From NCBI RefSeq assembly GCF_000764305.2, contig NW_025936130.1, forward strand, positions 124,001 through 188,000: a stretch of 64,000 bases of DNA, written 5' to 3'. Numbering within the stretch: position 1 is the stretch's first letter; each line of letters opens with the position of its first letter. Source of the stretch: Hyalella azteca (Eukaryota > Arthropoda > Malacostraca > Amphipoda > Hyalellidae). The position numbers and the translations under genes are program-made. The notes beneath the pieces are model-generated. The model made no database searches and was not told the DNA's origin. It worked only from the letters and a program-made list of their open reading frames with translations. Below, one piece after another: positions 1 through 11,118 of the stretch.

Positions 1-440
1 AGATCATCTTGCAATTGCGCTTTATTTGACGCATCCTTCGCTGAATTATAAACTTTTGTGTCGTCGGCATACATGGAGTACACGCTGGACACTGCTGCTG
101 GCAGATCATTTATAAAAGCAACGAACAAAATAGGCCCAAGAACGCTTTCTTGTGGCACGCCACTGCGCACTGATGCCCAGTCTGACACGGTTCCGTTATT
201 ACTGACACGTTGTCGTCTACCTACTAGAAATTCTCTGATCCATTGGAGTACGTTTCCCTCAATTCCCAAAGACTTCACTTTACGCAACAGCCGCTCATGC
301 GGAACACTGTCAAATACTTAGGCAAAATCGAGGGCTGGCTCCCTTTTGTCCAGCAGGCAAGTCCAGTCGGTCAACGTAGATAATAAGTTAGTGGTGCAGG
401 ATCTCCCGGCAATAAAAATGCTGCTCTTTGAATAAATTCT
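1..440 (-). mobile_element. Non-LTR retrotransposon reverse transcriptase fragment (decayed, cut by window edge)
   Basis: On the minus strand this encodes part of a reverse transcriptase. Reading order is an N-terminal segment with RSCTTNLL, then motif A in the form DFA-stop-VFDSV, then a [13 protein letters not shown] block, then the catalytic YADD box followed by TKVYN. The order and wording match CR1/Jockey-type non-LTR elements. A stop codon replaces a residue inside motif A, so the copy is dead. The rest of the element lies beyond the left edge of the window. Related but different fragments lie at 20.2-20.6 kb and 23.5-24.1 kb. Confidence 0.85.
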
Positions 441-2239
441 GCGAAATACGAAATTGTAAAGTAAATCTCCATCCGTTTTCAGCTCCAATGAAGCTTTTTT
501 AAGTACTTATTTAGGATGAAAGGTTCAAATCAAACTGATTTTTTTTTTTTGGAAATGAAAGCTTCTTTGTAATAACTCCTTAGCAGGATCAGCATTGCGT
601 CGTTTCGCAATAATTATGATGAAAGTAATTTATACTTCTTAAGTATTTTAATTGTTTAGGATCGGCCAATGTGGAGCATATTGACGTAACCTCCATGTGA
701 AAGAAAAATTTAGTCGAATAATCGATTTTGGTTTTTGATTCTGATGTATAATTCCACTAAATGACTAAAAGATGCTAAAATCGCGCTAAATTTTCATCTC
801 AACTTTTCGCCGATAATTACGTCGTTGAATGCATTAGTAAAAATAACCGCATTTTGTGTTCGTTGGATACGACTCACGATATGAAATGTCAACACGAATT
901 ACGATTTCTTCAGATTTCGCCTTATTTCTTGCATACATTAGCATCTCGTAATAGAATTTTACTTGAGAGTAATTAAACACCTGAGACTAATTTCAAGTTT
1001 AAATCTCGAATAATTTTTGGGTTAGAATGAAAATTTCTTCACAAGTGTTGTCTGACGCCAGTTATTATTGATTATATATCGATGTAGCAGAGAACAGTGA
1101 GAACGATAAAAGATTAAGCCAAGCCAGACGTGGACGCTTCATACGCGAGAGACAAAATTTCGATTTATATTTCACAAGAAGTTCATGATTTGACGTAGGC
1201 TAATCAGAATACACCGATTAATAATAAACGTTTATTAAAATTAAGTGATTCTTTTGTGCTTAGCCCTCGCTAAATTGTCCAACCCATGGTTGATTCAACC
1301 ATGGTCCAACCGAACTACCAACATGCATAACCGGATTCACAATATAATAAATAGTTTTTGCGTACATAACATTCACAATACATACATAACATTCACAATA
1401 TAATAAAAATTGTACGCAAGCTATGAGTTAGGTAATTTTTACATGATTATACATATTAAAGATGAATTCATGAATTACAGATAAAATTATGCATTTAATA
1501 GTGTTGCTGTTTCCATGATTTTTCGCCAATCTCAAGTGTTGGTACGCCTAACATCTGACTTAATTGCTGCCCGAATTGTTGTTACCGAATTGCGAAATGG
1601 TAACATTGCGAAGTATATAATCTGAGCCATTTTTTACCACGGCCTGCAGCAGCAAATTCTTGATGAGTTGATGCTGAGTAAAGTAAATTTGCATTATGAT
1701 CGTGCCTCTTAAAATTGGAAAGGTGCTGCTCGTTGTTAGGTTCAAATAGTTCAAAGTTGTGATGAATTCGGTTGCACCTTGATTTGAATATCTCGTGTAC
1801 GCTGTACCTGTACGCCGTGTACGGTTACTTGGGTAAGCTATGTTAACTCGCTGGCAACTGGCAATCGAATCTTATTACTAATACTGACCAGTCTAACTAG
1901 TAACTATAATCTATAACTAACACAAATTGCTGTGAACCGGCGAATCTTTACTTCTGTTACAGTTACACCAGCCGTCGGCCGATTGCATTTCATGCTTCAT
2001 GGTCCTAGGCTAATGCTATAAGCAATTGGGAAATAAAATATGCCAAATATGGATGATCGCTGATGCCATTGCGTGGCTGTAAGGCTGTTGAGGTTATTCA
2101 AGTTAGGTACCTAGTGTGTATAAGATGGGAAGCAAGATTTAGCAAACTTTACTGTTTACATACCTAAATGATTCAATGACATTCAAATAAAGCTTGCTTA
2201 GTTTTCTATCATGTATGTTAACTTCAAACAGTCAAATTA
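441..2239. other. Intergenic, no gene seen
   Basis: AT-rich sequence with no convincing exon on either strand. The only structure noted is a short direct duplication around 1358-1405, where an 'acataacattcacaata' unit recurs. Confidence 0.5.
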
Positions 2240-2244
2240 ATATC

Positions 2245-2540
2245 ATAATGGCAAAGCAGAGAGTTTTTCAGACTCTCCCTCAAGTTCATTTTTGTGTTCT
2301 TTAAGTAGACCAGTAAAGTTTCATGGATACCAGCAGGCATAGTGGCAAAGCAGAGAGTTTTTTAGACTCTCCCAGTCTCCCTCAAGTTCAATTTTGAGTA
2401 CTATAAGTAGACCAGTAAAGTATCATGGATACATACCACTACCAGCATTATCATACATAAGAAATTGGCTTAAATATTGAGTAAATGAGGAAATTAAAAA
2501 TGAACTGATTCTAAAAAATCTCTGGTTTGCCACTATGCCA
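2245..2540. repeat. Dispersed repeat, two adjacent copies
   Basis: Two partial copies lie side by side, each starting near 'gcaaagcagagagtttttcagactctccc' and running through a 'agtagaccagtaaag' stretch. The second is longer and continues into 'cataagaaattggcttaaat'. Further copies are at 3205-3360, 5872-6005 and, inverted, 41936-42125. It is probably a non-autonomous transposon family. I could not define its ends. Confidence 0.7.
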
Positions 2541-3204
2541 GCAGGCATGGTGGCAGGGAATTATTGTGAGTACTTATTGGTCCACTGCCGTGCGTCGGTC
2601 TTAACCCTTCGCAAGGCCCCATGCCCTTGGCCCTTGGGCCCCTCTTGCAAGTTGTAATGGTCTAAACTCAACAGTTCGACCCCTGGCCCCATCCCCATGG
2701 TCTCATCACAACTCCCTTTAGAAATATGTGGAGTTTCGAAATTGAAGATCGTTCCAAGCTTTGTACAAAAATTGAAATTTGCTTAATTAAAAGCCTAATA
2801 GCTGTTAATTAAAACGTAATTAAGTAGTGTTCAATATTCGTTAGTGTTCTAATTCAAAGCCGTGTTGTATCCCAATACAGCTCAAACAGCAAACGGAATT
2901 CGAACACGTGGATGTCGGCATTACGTATCAGTTAAATTTGAAGCGCTGACGCAATACGACTCACCACGTGTCAAATATTGCCACACACAGTGACGGAATA
3001 TAGGGATTTGGTAGGTTTCCATTCTAGAGGCTTTTTAATAAATGTGTCAACATTTTGTGACGTTTCATCGTTGCTGACGCGTAGTGAAGTGTTTTGAGTC
3101 ACATAAAGCAAACAGAACTCTAGTAACGCATATGGTTATTTTTTTATAGTTTTTCATTTCTCGATGCGTCCTTAATGTGATGGAATATACCACGTTTACC
3201 CTGC

Positions 3205-3360
3205 TCATAGGACTCAAAAATGAACTTGAGGAAGAGTCTAAAAAACTTTCTGCTTTGCCACTATGACCAGCATTATCATGCATAAGAAATTGATTTAAAT
3301 GTTGAGAAAATAATGAAATTAAAAATGAACTAATTCCAATAAATTTCTGGTTTGTCACTC
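3205..3360. repeat. Copy of the 2245-2540 dispersed repeat
   Basis: It shares 'ctgctttgccactatg', the 'accagcattatcatgcataagaaattg' stretch and the end 'tctggtttg' with the other copies. Just upstream, near 3183, is 'ggaatataccacgtttaccc', which recurs as its reverse complement near 42403. This suggests a terminal inverted sequence of the family. Confidence 0.65.
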
Positions 3361-5040
3361 TGCAGTCAATCCCTTGACTTGGCTATCACCATCAGCAAAA
3401 TTTTATCTCCTTATTTTTTATTAATTTTCTATTATAAAGCCAGGGAAGCTGAAACAGAAAAACTGGGATTGGCTCATTGGCTGGTCTACCATTAATATCA
3501 CAATCTGACAATCACATAATTTGCCACTTGCCAACATAGGTAGCAACAAACCATGGATATTTTAGAATCAGATTATTTTTAATTTCCGCATCTATTCAAG
3601 ATTTATGCAATTTCTTATGTATAATGAAAATGCTTGACACGTTGAGTCATAGTGCAATAATGCAATTCTATAGGGAATTTAAATGAACTTGGTAGTTGGT
3701 CTAATGACATTTTGTACTGGTCAATGCTTCTTTACAGACCACCGCACTGTCCGCACAAGTCATAACACACTAGCACCTTCCCAAACAAAAGATAGCTGCA
3801 GGCTGCAGGCTAAATGAACAAAAGGGGCAGCCAAGCATTGTGTTGGAGTTGGTCAGACTTTTGGCAGCAAGCTGGCAGCTAGCCTTGCTTGGTAAAGAAT
3901 TTTGAATTTGCAAGTATAAAGCTTGGAAAAAGATGGGTTTCAACTCCTTGGGAGTCTAAAAAATATTGAAAATGTATGTTTCTGCATAGATTTCAAAGCT
4001 GTTAACATTGAGAAACTTCAATGTATTTCTACAAGAAATACTTGCTTAATAAATTATTATTTTATATTAATTTCCCTTGAAAACTGAGTGCTCAAACTTG
4101 GACTTTGGAGTGATGTTTATAGCCAAATTAAAATTAAAACTGCAACAAATAGTCTTGCCACAATAATCACCTCTCTTGCTGCTGCTGGAATTCCACTATG
4201 CATGATATGGCACATTGTAAGGGGAGTCAACATATGATGAGATATGTCCCACTCATCTTTTGGGCAATTTTAAATTTAATTTCACAATAAAATATTGATT
4301 TCATTAACACTGAGATTTAAGTGATGGAAAGTTGTTTTAAAATTGAACACCTCTTAATATGCATCCAGGTATGAATTTTTGTGTTTTACTCAATTTTTTG
4401 ATATTGTCTAAATCACTTTACTTCACATTCTGAATGATTTAATCTCTCATTGTGCATTTTTCACCATTTCGTGTCATTTTAAAGATGTTGATTGTTTAGA
4501 AGCGAAAATTACTTTATTTTCATAAATCATTGAGCACTTAGTCATGTGACATTTGTATGGTGTATTAAAATTTAATAACAGCAATGCTTTCCGCCTTCCA
4601 GAATTTAAACCCAAAAAATTAGTGTATAAGTATTTAGATTTCATAATTAGATATATTAACATTATAGATGGATAATAAATTTTGAAAATAGATAAACATG
4701 ATGAAAAAATTGATGATCAGTTATTAATATCAGAAACAAGATTTAAATTTTTTTCTCAATTTATATTACCAGCACCTAAACTCTAAACAAGTAAGCAAAA
4801 GGTATTTTTGATTTTAATGCTCAATGTTTTCTGAGGTTATTTTGACTAATCAGCAGCAGAACAATGCAACACTTTAGTGGATAATCAATGGTCAGGTTAG
4901 TTGGCATGTGTTTCTACAGCTGTAGCTGGTAAAATAGCATCCTGGGAATGAAGATAAAATTGGCATCCATACATCCCAAATTATTTGAAAATGAATGGAT
5001 TTGGTATGCATTTGATGAAACCCATTTATGTACGTACGGG
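3361..5040. other. Intergenic, no gene seen
   Basis: Only short chance open frames. No splice-bounded exon or recognisable protein on either strand. Confidence 0.5.
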
Positions 5041-5043
5041 AAT

Positions 5044-5150
5044 GCATCAGGTGGCCCAAATGAGGGTGGATGAACGATAATCAGAGGGGGTGATCCATCG
5101 TGGCCTGGGACTGCTATGTCCCAAACAAATACTAAGGTTACTAAGGAATG
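5044..5150. repeat. 105-bp segment shared with 43071-43177
   Basis: Starts 'gcatcaggtggcccaaatga' and is nearly identical to a segment inside the transposon at 42726-43833. It is either a fragment of that element or a separate small repeat inserted in both places. Confidence 0.7.
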
Positions 5151-5871
5151 GAAGTGTTCCTACTATTTCAGAATCTGTTCTTGATTAGACTTGTTGGAAC
5201 TAAACTTTTATAGTCAATAGAGTCTTTGAAACAACAAAATACTTGGATTTAAAACATTTAGGAGAGTGAAAATGTCAAAAAAGTTATTAGAAATATTTGT
5301 TTCCTGGCATAAAGGTTCAAATATATTTTTAACCTTTATCAGAAATTATGCTAATGTTAATTAACTTGTACTGAATATGCAGTATATTAAAGGCTTTAAC
5401 ACTAAAACATTCATTCCAGCTCATTGCTACATCATTCAAAGATATCACCAGTGATGCCTGAAAACTTGTGGCAGTCTGGCAGGCTGCCACTAGTATTTGC
5501 ATTTGTACACATCTTGAATTGGCTCTGCTCCTTTGTTTACAATTATAACAATCAATATTTATCAATTAATTTACCAATAATGTTTCTAATATGATATAGT
5601 TGGCAAGTGTATATTGAAATGCACTGCTGCAATGCTAACAGTAATCTGGATACATAACTTAGTTGTACGGGTGCTTTCATTGTATGCACATGCATGTGAT
5701 TTTGCACCTTCAAATAGCTTGTGCAGTGTGCATCATGTTTAACTCTTATTGGTAGTGTGATTCAGTATTAATTCATGAATATTAATTTGTTGTGTTTTAC
5801 TTTGAGACAAATTGCTAATGAACTATTATTTAGTCTAGTTCAAAATCAAAGTGTTGCAACCTTCATTCTTG

Positions 5872-6005
5872 ACTTTTAAGTCCTCTAAGTAGACCAGTAA
5901 TGTTTCATAGATACCAGCCTTATCATAAATAAGAAATTGGTTTAAATCTTGAGTAAATAGGGAAATAAAAAATGAAATGATTTTAAAAAATCTGTGGTTG
6001 TCACT
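5872..6005. repeat. Copy of the 2245-2540 dispersed repeat
   Basis: Contains 'aagtagaccagtaatgtttc', then a 'cataaataagaaattggttt' stretch, then a tail resembling the end of the other copies. It is diverged. Confidence 0.6.
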
Positions 6006-6009
6006 ATGT

Positions 6010-7158
6010 ACCAGGCACACCTCACTATCAATTGTAAAAGACTAGTCAGAACTATGACTTGTACTAAGTTGTAACCTGTAAGGTTCCATTGCCACATGCT
6101 TGGAAAAACTAGGGAAGATGTTTTGATCTATTGATAATGCTAGAAAGATTAGGTTGAGTTTTCTCTATTAAATAGTTTCTATTGAATGCTGGTGACTGGT
6201 GCTGCTGAGTGCTGGCAAGGTTATCAGCATTGATGAGTAACTCTAAAAGAAGTGAAGATGTGCTTGTTCACTGCAATCACTGATTCAGTTTATATTTTGA
6301 TTTATTTAAAAATGACAGATGAATAGTTATCTTATCTGTTGTTAATAAAATTGAAATAGGATCTTTCAATGTTTTGTGTCAGGAGTTGGGCAAATTGGAA
6401 AAAATATACATACTTTTCACTATGTGCTAAACTGCAGGAGTGTCTTAGTCTCATTTGCCACTTTGCATGAATCATTATGATGATCCATACTGGAAAAATG
6501 TGCAGAAAGCACCTGTGAATGCAGTGAAAATGCCTGAGATAAGCATGCTTACATTAAATTTTATGTGATATTATGGCCTTTCCTTGAGTATTTAGAACTA
6601 TTTTTTTAAAAAGTAAGAAAATTCCTGTATTTTTGATCTGTATTTTCAAAAGCAAGTACAAACTACACTCAGCTTGGCAGTACCATAAATGTCTTTAATG
6701 TTGTCAGGGCACTTATGTTGCCAACTTTCAATTATTCAATAAAAATAACCTGTTTTTTAAACAAAACTGAACTACTAATTTCTAGTGTGATCAAAGAAGG
6801 CTTCTTAGCCATCATGTGGTAATTGAACCCTACAAATAGTAATTCTGCCAAGCATTATTCTATTTTCATTTATCAGAAGCAAATTAAGTGTAGATCCAAA
6901 CTCTGGACAGTGCCATTTTCCATGGATTAATCCAGCATACATGCAACTTCAAGTCCTAGCATTGACATTCAAGGAGCTGAATTTAATTACCTATGTATTT
7001 GGTCAAGTTGGTGTACACATATACCAGTCTGGTGGACATTTATGTCCAGTGTGCCTGCTGCTGGTACTAGAAAAACTGAAAATTGCTCCAACACCCCTTA
7101 AAACTGGTATAAACCCATTTTAGCTTGAAAAGCAATGTTTACTTTATTTCAAAATCAG
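6010..7158. other. Intergenic, no gene seen
   Basis: AT-rich. No exon-like frame with splice sites and no known protein motif. Confidence 0.45.
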
Positions 7159-8206
7159 TACCGTCAAACAGGGTAAAAAGGGATGGGCGGGGTAAATTGG
7201 GACATGCGTCCCACATTTCGTAGAAATGTTGTAGCAGCTAAACTAATCAAAATATTGCAAAACTAAAAATAGTGGCATAAACTTCAACATTTTTACTATC
7301 TATTCTGTATAAAGCTAGTCAAGAAATCAATATTTACTATCTCTAAAAAATCACTGAAAAAAATGTGTGAAAAGTGCAATTTTTGGAAAAGTATCTCTGC
7401 TAAGGTCTGGAGCAAAAAAAAATATTTGCCATATTAGAAAATTTTACTTGCATAAAAGTTGCACCCAGGTGTTGGCTTGAAAACGTAATTGACGGAATTT
7501 GCCTATCTCATTCCAAAAGAGATGGCAGCCATTTCCGCACATCGGGGCTACTCAGGACACCCCCCCCCCCCGGGGTAATTAGGGACACCCTTAAACATGC
7601 ATTTACAGTAGAACCTCAGTTAGTAAAGGTTCCAGTTAACAAAAAAATTGATTAACAACAAAAAATTTTGATTACATTTACCTCGCTCAGCAAAAAAATT
7701 CACTTAGCGAAAAATTAGTGCATCATCGGTCGTCACAAAATTGTATATAGAAGGCTATATATAGAATTGTGCACTGGGCATCATAGAATGAAAAGTAATT
7801 GACGTAAACTATGATTTATTTCTCCAAAACGTGTGATGGTTGTCACTAAAATATTATTTTCTGTTTCAGGTATGTTTTTCATGATCTTTTTTGTTATAGT
7901 GAAATTACTTGACTCAATTAAAATTGTGCGAAATTACAAACCATCCTGTAAGCTTGCAGATACAGAAGAAATGCTACATGGCTGCTGATATGAAGCTTAC
8001 AGTGGACAAGTTCGTTGTCAATGCTCAATGGCATGTCCATGGATACAGGAATATCACATTAATAATACGGTAATTAATGAATATGGTAATATAATATCAA
8101 TAAAGGAAAAGCAACTAAAAATCACAGAAAATGTCATTTATTCTACATCTACATCATCTACAATGAAGGAGGAGGACTTCAAAGTACTGTTAGTAATGGA
8201 TGAGTA

Positions 8207-9472
8207 CCGTCAACCAGGGCAACTCGGGACTGTCGGGGCAACTTGGGACGCACCTCTGACACGTCGTAAAACAGTCATAGTAGCGAAACTAATTGGAATA
8301 TTGCTAAACTAAATATAGTGGCCTAAACAACATTTTTCCTATCTATGTAGTATAAAGGAAGTCGAAAAATATGACATTTACTAGCTTTAAAAAATTCCTG
8401 AAAAAAATGGTGAAAAACGCTATTTTGAAAAGTTACTTCTGCTAAGGTCTGTAGCAAAAAAAAATATTTGCCGTATTAAAAAATTTTACTTACATAAAAG
8501 TTGCACCCAGGTGTCGGCTTGAAAAAAAAAAATGGCGGCCATTTCCGCACGGCTGGGCTACTCGGGACACCCCCCCGGGGCTATTCAGGACACCGCAGAA
8601 AGCACATTTACAGTAGAACCTCAGTTAGCAAAGGCACCAGTTAAGAAAAAAATTGATTAAAAACAAAGAATATTGATTACATTTACCTCGCTGAGCGAAA
8701 AAAAAAGTTCACTTATCGTCTCACAAATTACAAGCCGTCCTGTAAGCTTACAGATACAGAAAAAATGCTACGATGCTGCTGATATGAAGCTTGCAGTTGA
8801 CAAGGTTGTTGTAAATGCTCAATGGCATGTTCATGGATACTGTAATATCCCATCAATAATACGGTACCCTCAACTGGGTGATTCAGCCCTGTTCATAATG
8901 ATGGCCAAAGTGGGGTAATAAACGGTCATAAACAGTGGCCAAAGTCACTCAGGCGTTTATGACCTGGTTTACAACCCTGGCGTTTATGACCCCGACGTTT
9001 ATGACCCCGGCGTTTACGACCCCGCGTTTACGACCCCAGCATGAATCAAAAACACAGCAGAAGTCACCCCAGTTGACGGTAATTAATGTTTATGGTAATA
9101 TATCAATGAAGGAAAAACTAGTAAAAGTCACAGAAAATGTCATTTATTCTACCTCTACATTGTCTACAATGAAAGAGGAGGACTTCAGAGTACTGTTAGT
9201 AATGGATGAGTAGGCTCTCCATGCTTCAAATATTTTAAAATGAAGTTTTATTCCCAGTGTCCTGAGTAGCCCCGTTCGACAGGGCTACTGGGGACACTCT
9301 TTTTTTGCTTCTGGCACCTTAGGAATAGCATATGGATTTTTTTTTAAGATGCCATTCGATAGCCCTCGCAAAGAGCTATAAAATGAGCCTAAACTTGTTT
9401 ATGAAATGTTTCATCGTAAGAAGTTATCAACAAAAAACGCTCAAAACCGTCCCGAGTAGCCCCGGTTGACGG
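8207..9472. mobile_element. Middle nested copy of the same DNA transposon
   Basis: Inverted ends are ccgtcaaccagggcaactcg at the left and ...ctactcg-like/gttgacgg at the right, flanked by TA at 8205-8206 and 9473-9474. Removing it rejoins 'taatggatgag-TA-cactctgcatgc' of the outer copy. The inner copy's own sequence at the same place reads 'taatggatgag-TA-ggctctccatgc'. That match shows an insertion of one family member into a TA site of another. Confidence 0.85.
8867..9079. mobile_element. Innermost 213-bp MITE inside the middle copy
   Basis: Ends are ccctcaactgggtgattc and its imperfect reverse complement ...ccccagttgacgg, flanked by TA at 8865-8866 and 9080-9081. Excision restores 'aataatacgg-TA-attaatg', exactly the sequence found uninterrupted in the outer copy near 8062-8080. 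Its core is a short array of 'cgtttatgacccc'-like units (about 8953-9040). Confidence 0.85.
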
Positions 9473-9735
9473 TACACTCTGCATGCTTCAAATGTTTTAA
9501 AATTAATTTTTATTGACATTTTCCCAGATTACCCCGTTCCCAGGGGTAAATTGGGACTGTTTTATTTTGCGTCTGGCATCTTACGAATAGCATATGGAAT
9601 TTTTTCAAGATGCCATTAGATAGCCCTCGCAAAGAGCTATAAAATGAGCCTAAACTTGTTTCTGAAATGTTTCATGGTAAGAAGTTGTTAACATAAAATG
9701 CTCAAAACCATCCCTTTTTACCCCATTTGACAGTA

Positions 9736-10629
9736 TAAACTGGTATCAACTTTAACAACAGTGTTTACCATCATTACAATGTGGTTGTTGTTGTAATAGC
9801 CCATCCTGGCAGTGGTGACTAGGGAGGGGGGGTGATAGGTCAGTTTTTCCAGGCACTCAGTGCCACTGGTAGTTCCACAACCATCACTGGCTTGCTGACC
9901 CGCCAGAACCATTTGGTTGCATTACACAATACCCTGGACAAGCCAGGTACTCATTTATCAATCAGATTTGGATGAATGGCTGAGTTGACAATGAGCTGAG
10001 CTTCCTGGAAGAACTTGTCCTCAGTGTGACTCAAACCCGGGCCCTGGGTGCGAGAGACAGAGTCTCACCACGGCACCACACAGCTTTAGGATAAATTACA
10101 ATGTGGTGCTGATGGCCCATGTTGCTCTAACTCTAGTATAAACTGATATAAACATGGGCAATGTTTATGTTGTTTCAAAACTGTATAAACCAGTATAAAA
10201 TGCAGTGTTTGTGTTCATTACAATGTGGTGCTGGTGGCCAGTGATGTCATTGGTGATGTCATCAAGCAACTCAGTAACGGTACACCTAAAAGACTTACTG
10301 TTGTACTGTAACTGTGGTACATTTGTTTATGCCTGGTGTGGCTTAATATGTCAAATCCCTGGTGTACCAGCGTACATCCCTAGAAAAAACTCCTGTGTGC
10401 ACAAAACACATTCCAGACATAGGAGTGTAACAACTGCTAAGTTGCAGCCCTGGCATAGAATATATCTACCTTTAGTGCTACAACCAGAGCTTTTATGCCA
10501 TTTTTGCAATGCAAGAATCACACTAGATGAAACACCTATCTTATTGTTAAGAAAATGCACAATTCCAAATGAATTGAAAATTTGCTGCTTCAGAGCCACC
10601 AGATTTCAGTAACATGTATAAAAAAAATA
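9736..10629. other. Intergenic, no gene seen
   Basis: Contains repeated 'actggtataaac' phrases and two versions of 'cattacaatgtggt' (near 9773 and 10217), so it is probably old repeat sequence. A 135-codon open frame at 10205-10612 has no splice context or recognisable domain and is not called. Confidence 0.45.
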
Positions 10630-10785
10630 ACTCAGTACTCACTGCAACTGCAGTGAGTGACAGAGAGCGCATTTTCTCATTGACGAAAACTTGAGGTCAC
10701 GGACAGATGGATGGACAGACAGACAGACGGACGGACATTGCGAGCACAATAGTGCATTTTTTCCATAAATGAGAAAATGCGCTAA
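10630..10785 (-). mobile_element. Small MITE-like repeat, copy 1 of 3
   Basis: Begins 'actcagtactcactgcaact', has a GACA/GACG-rich microsatellite core, and ends 'gagaaaatgcgct'. Subterminal 'gcgcattttct' occurs in inverted orientation at both sides. Copies in the opposite orientation are at 34622-34771 and 55955-56090. No protein is encoded. Confidence 0.75.
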
Positions 10786-11118
10786 AAATTCCAATTCTGT
10801 GGCAACCCATGTGACATTGATGGGAATCATCAAGAACAGGATAGTTACATTTCAATTCAAAAATACGAAGCATTTATTTGAATAAAATAATGTACCGGGA
10901 ACATAATTATTTTTTATTTGAACAACAACTACAACAACATCAACTATTATTACAGTACATGGCAGAGTTGATAAGAAACAAGCAACTTTTATCTCTTATA
11001 TTTATTCTTAACTCTTAATTTTTGTATTCTTAACTGAGTACCTTATAAGGTTCTTTAAGAAGAAAATTAAATTGAGAGAATGACTTTCTGACAGGTATTT
11101 CTCATCCGCCAGGTCAAA

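Larger units (their letters stand above)
7161..9733. mobile_element. Outer copy of a TA-flanked DNA transposon (pogo/Tc1-mariner-like), carrying two nested insertions
   Basis: The terminal inverted repeats are ccgtcaaacagggtaaaaag at the left and its imperfect reverse complement ending ...ttgacag at the right, each next to TA. An internal stretch near 7940-8060 is a decayed coding relic. The better preserved copy near 8755-8850 reads YDAADMKLAVDKVVVN, which resembles the N-terminal helix-turn-helix region of pogo/CENP-B-like transposases. An inner motif 'cagtagaacctcagttag' (7605) also resembles pogo-type ends. Stops throughout mean it is not autonomous. A second copy of the same family sits inside at 8207-9472. 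Confidence 0.8.

Noticed and set aside
10205..10612. 135-codon plus-strand frame
   Set aside because: No recognisable domain and no splice context; it lies in repeat-derived spacer.
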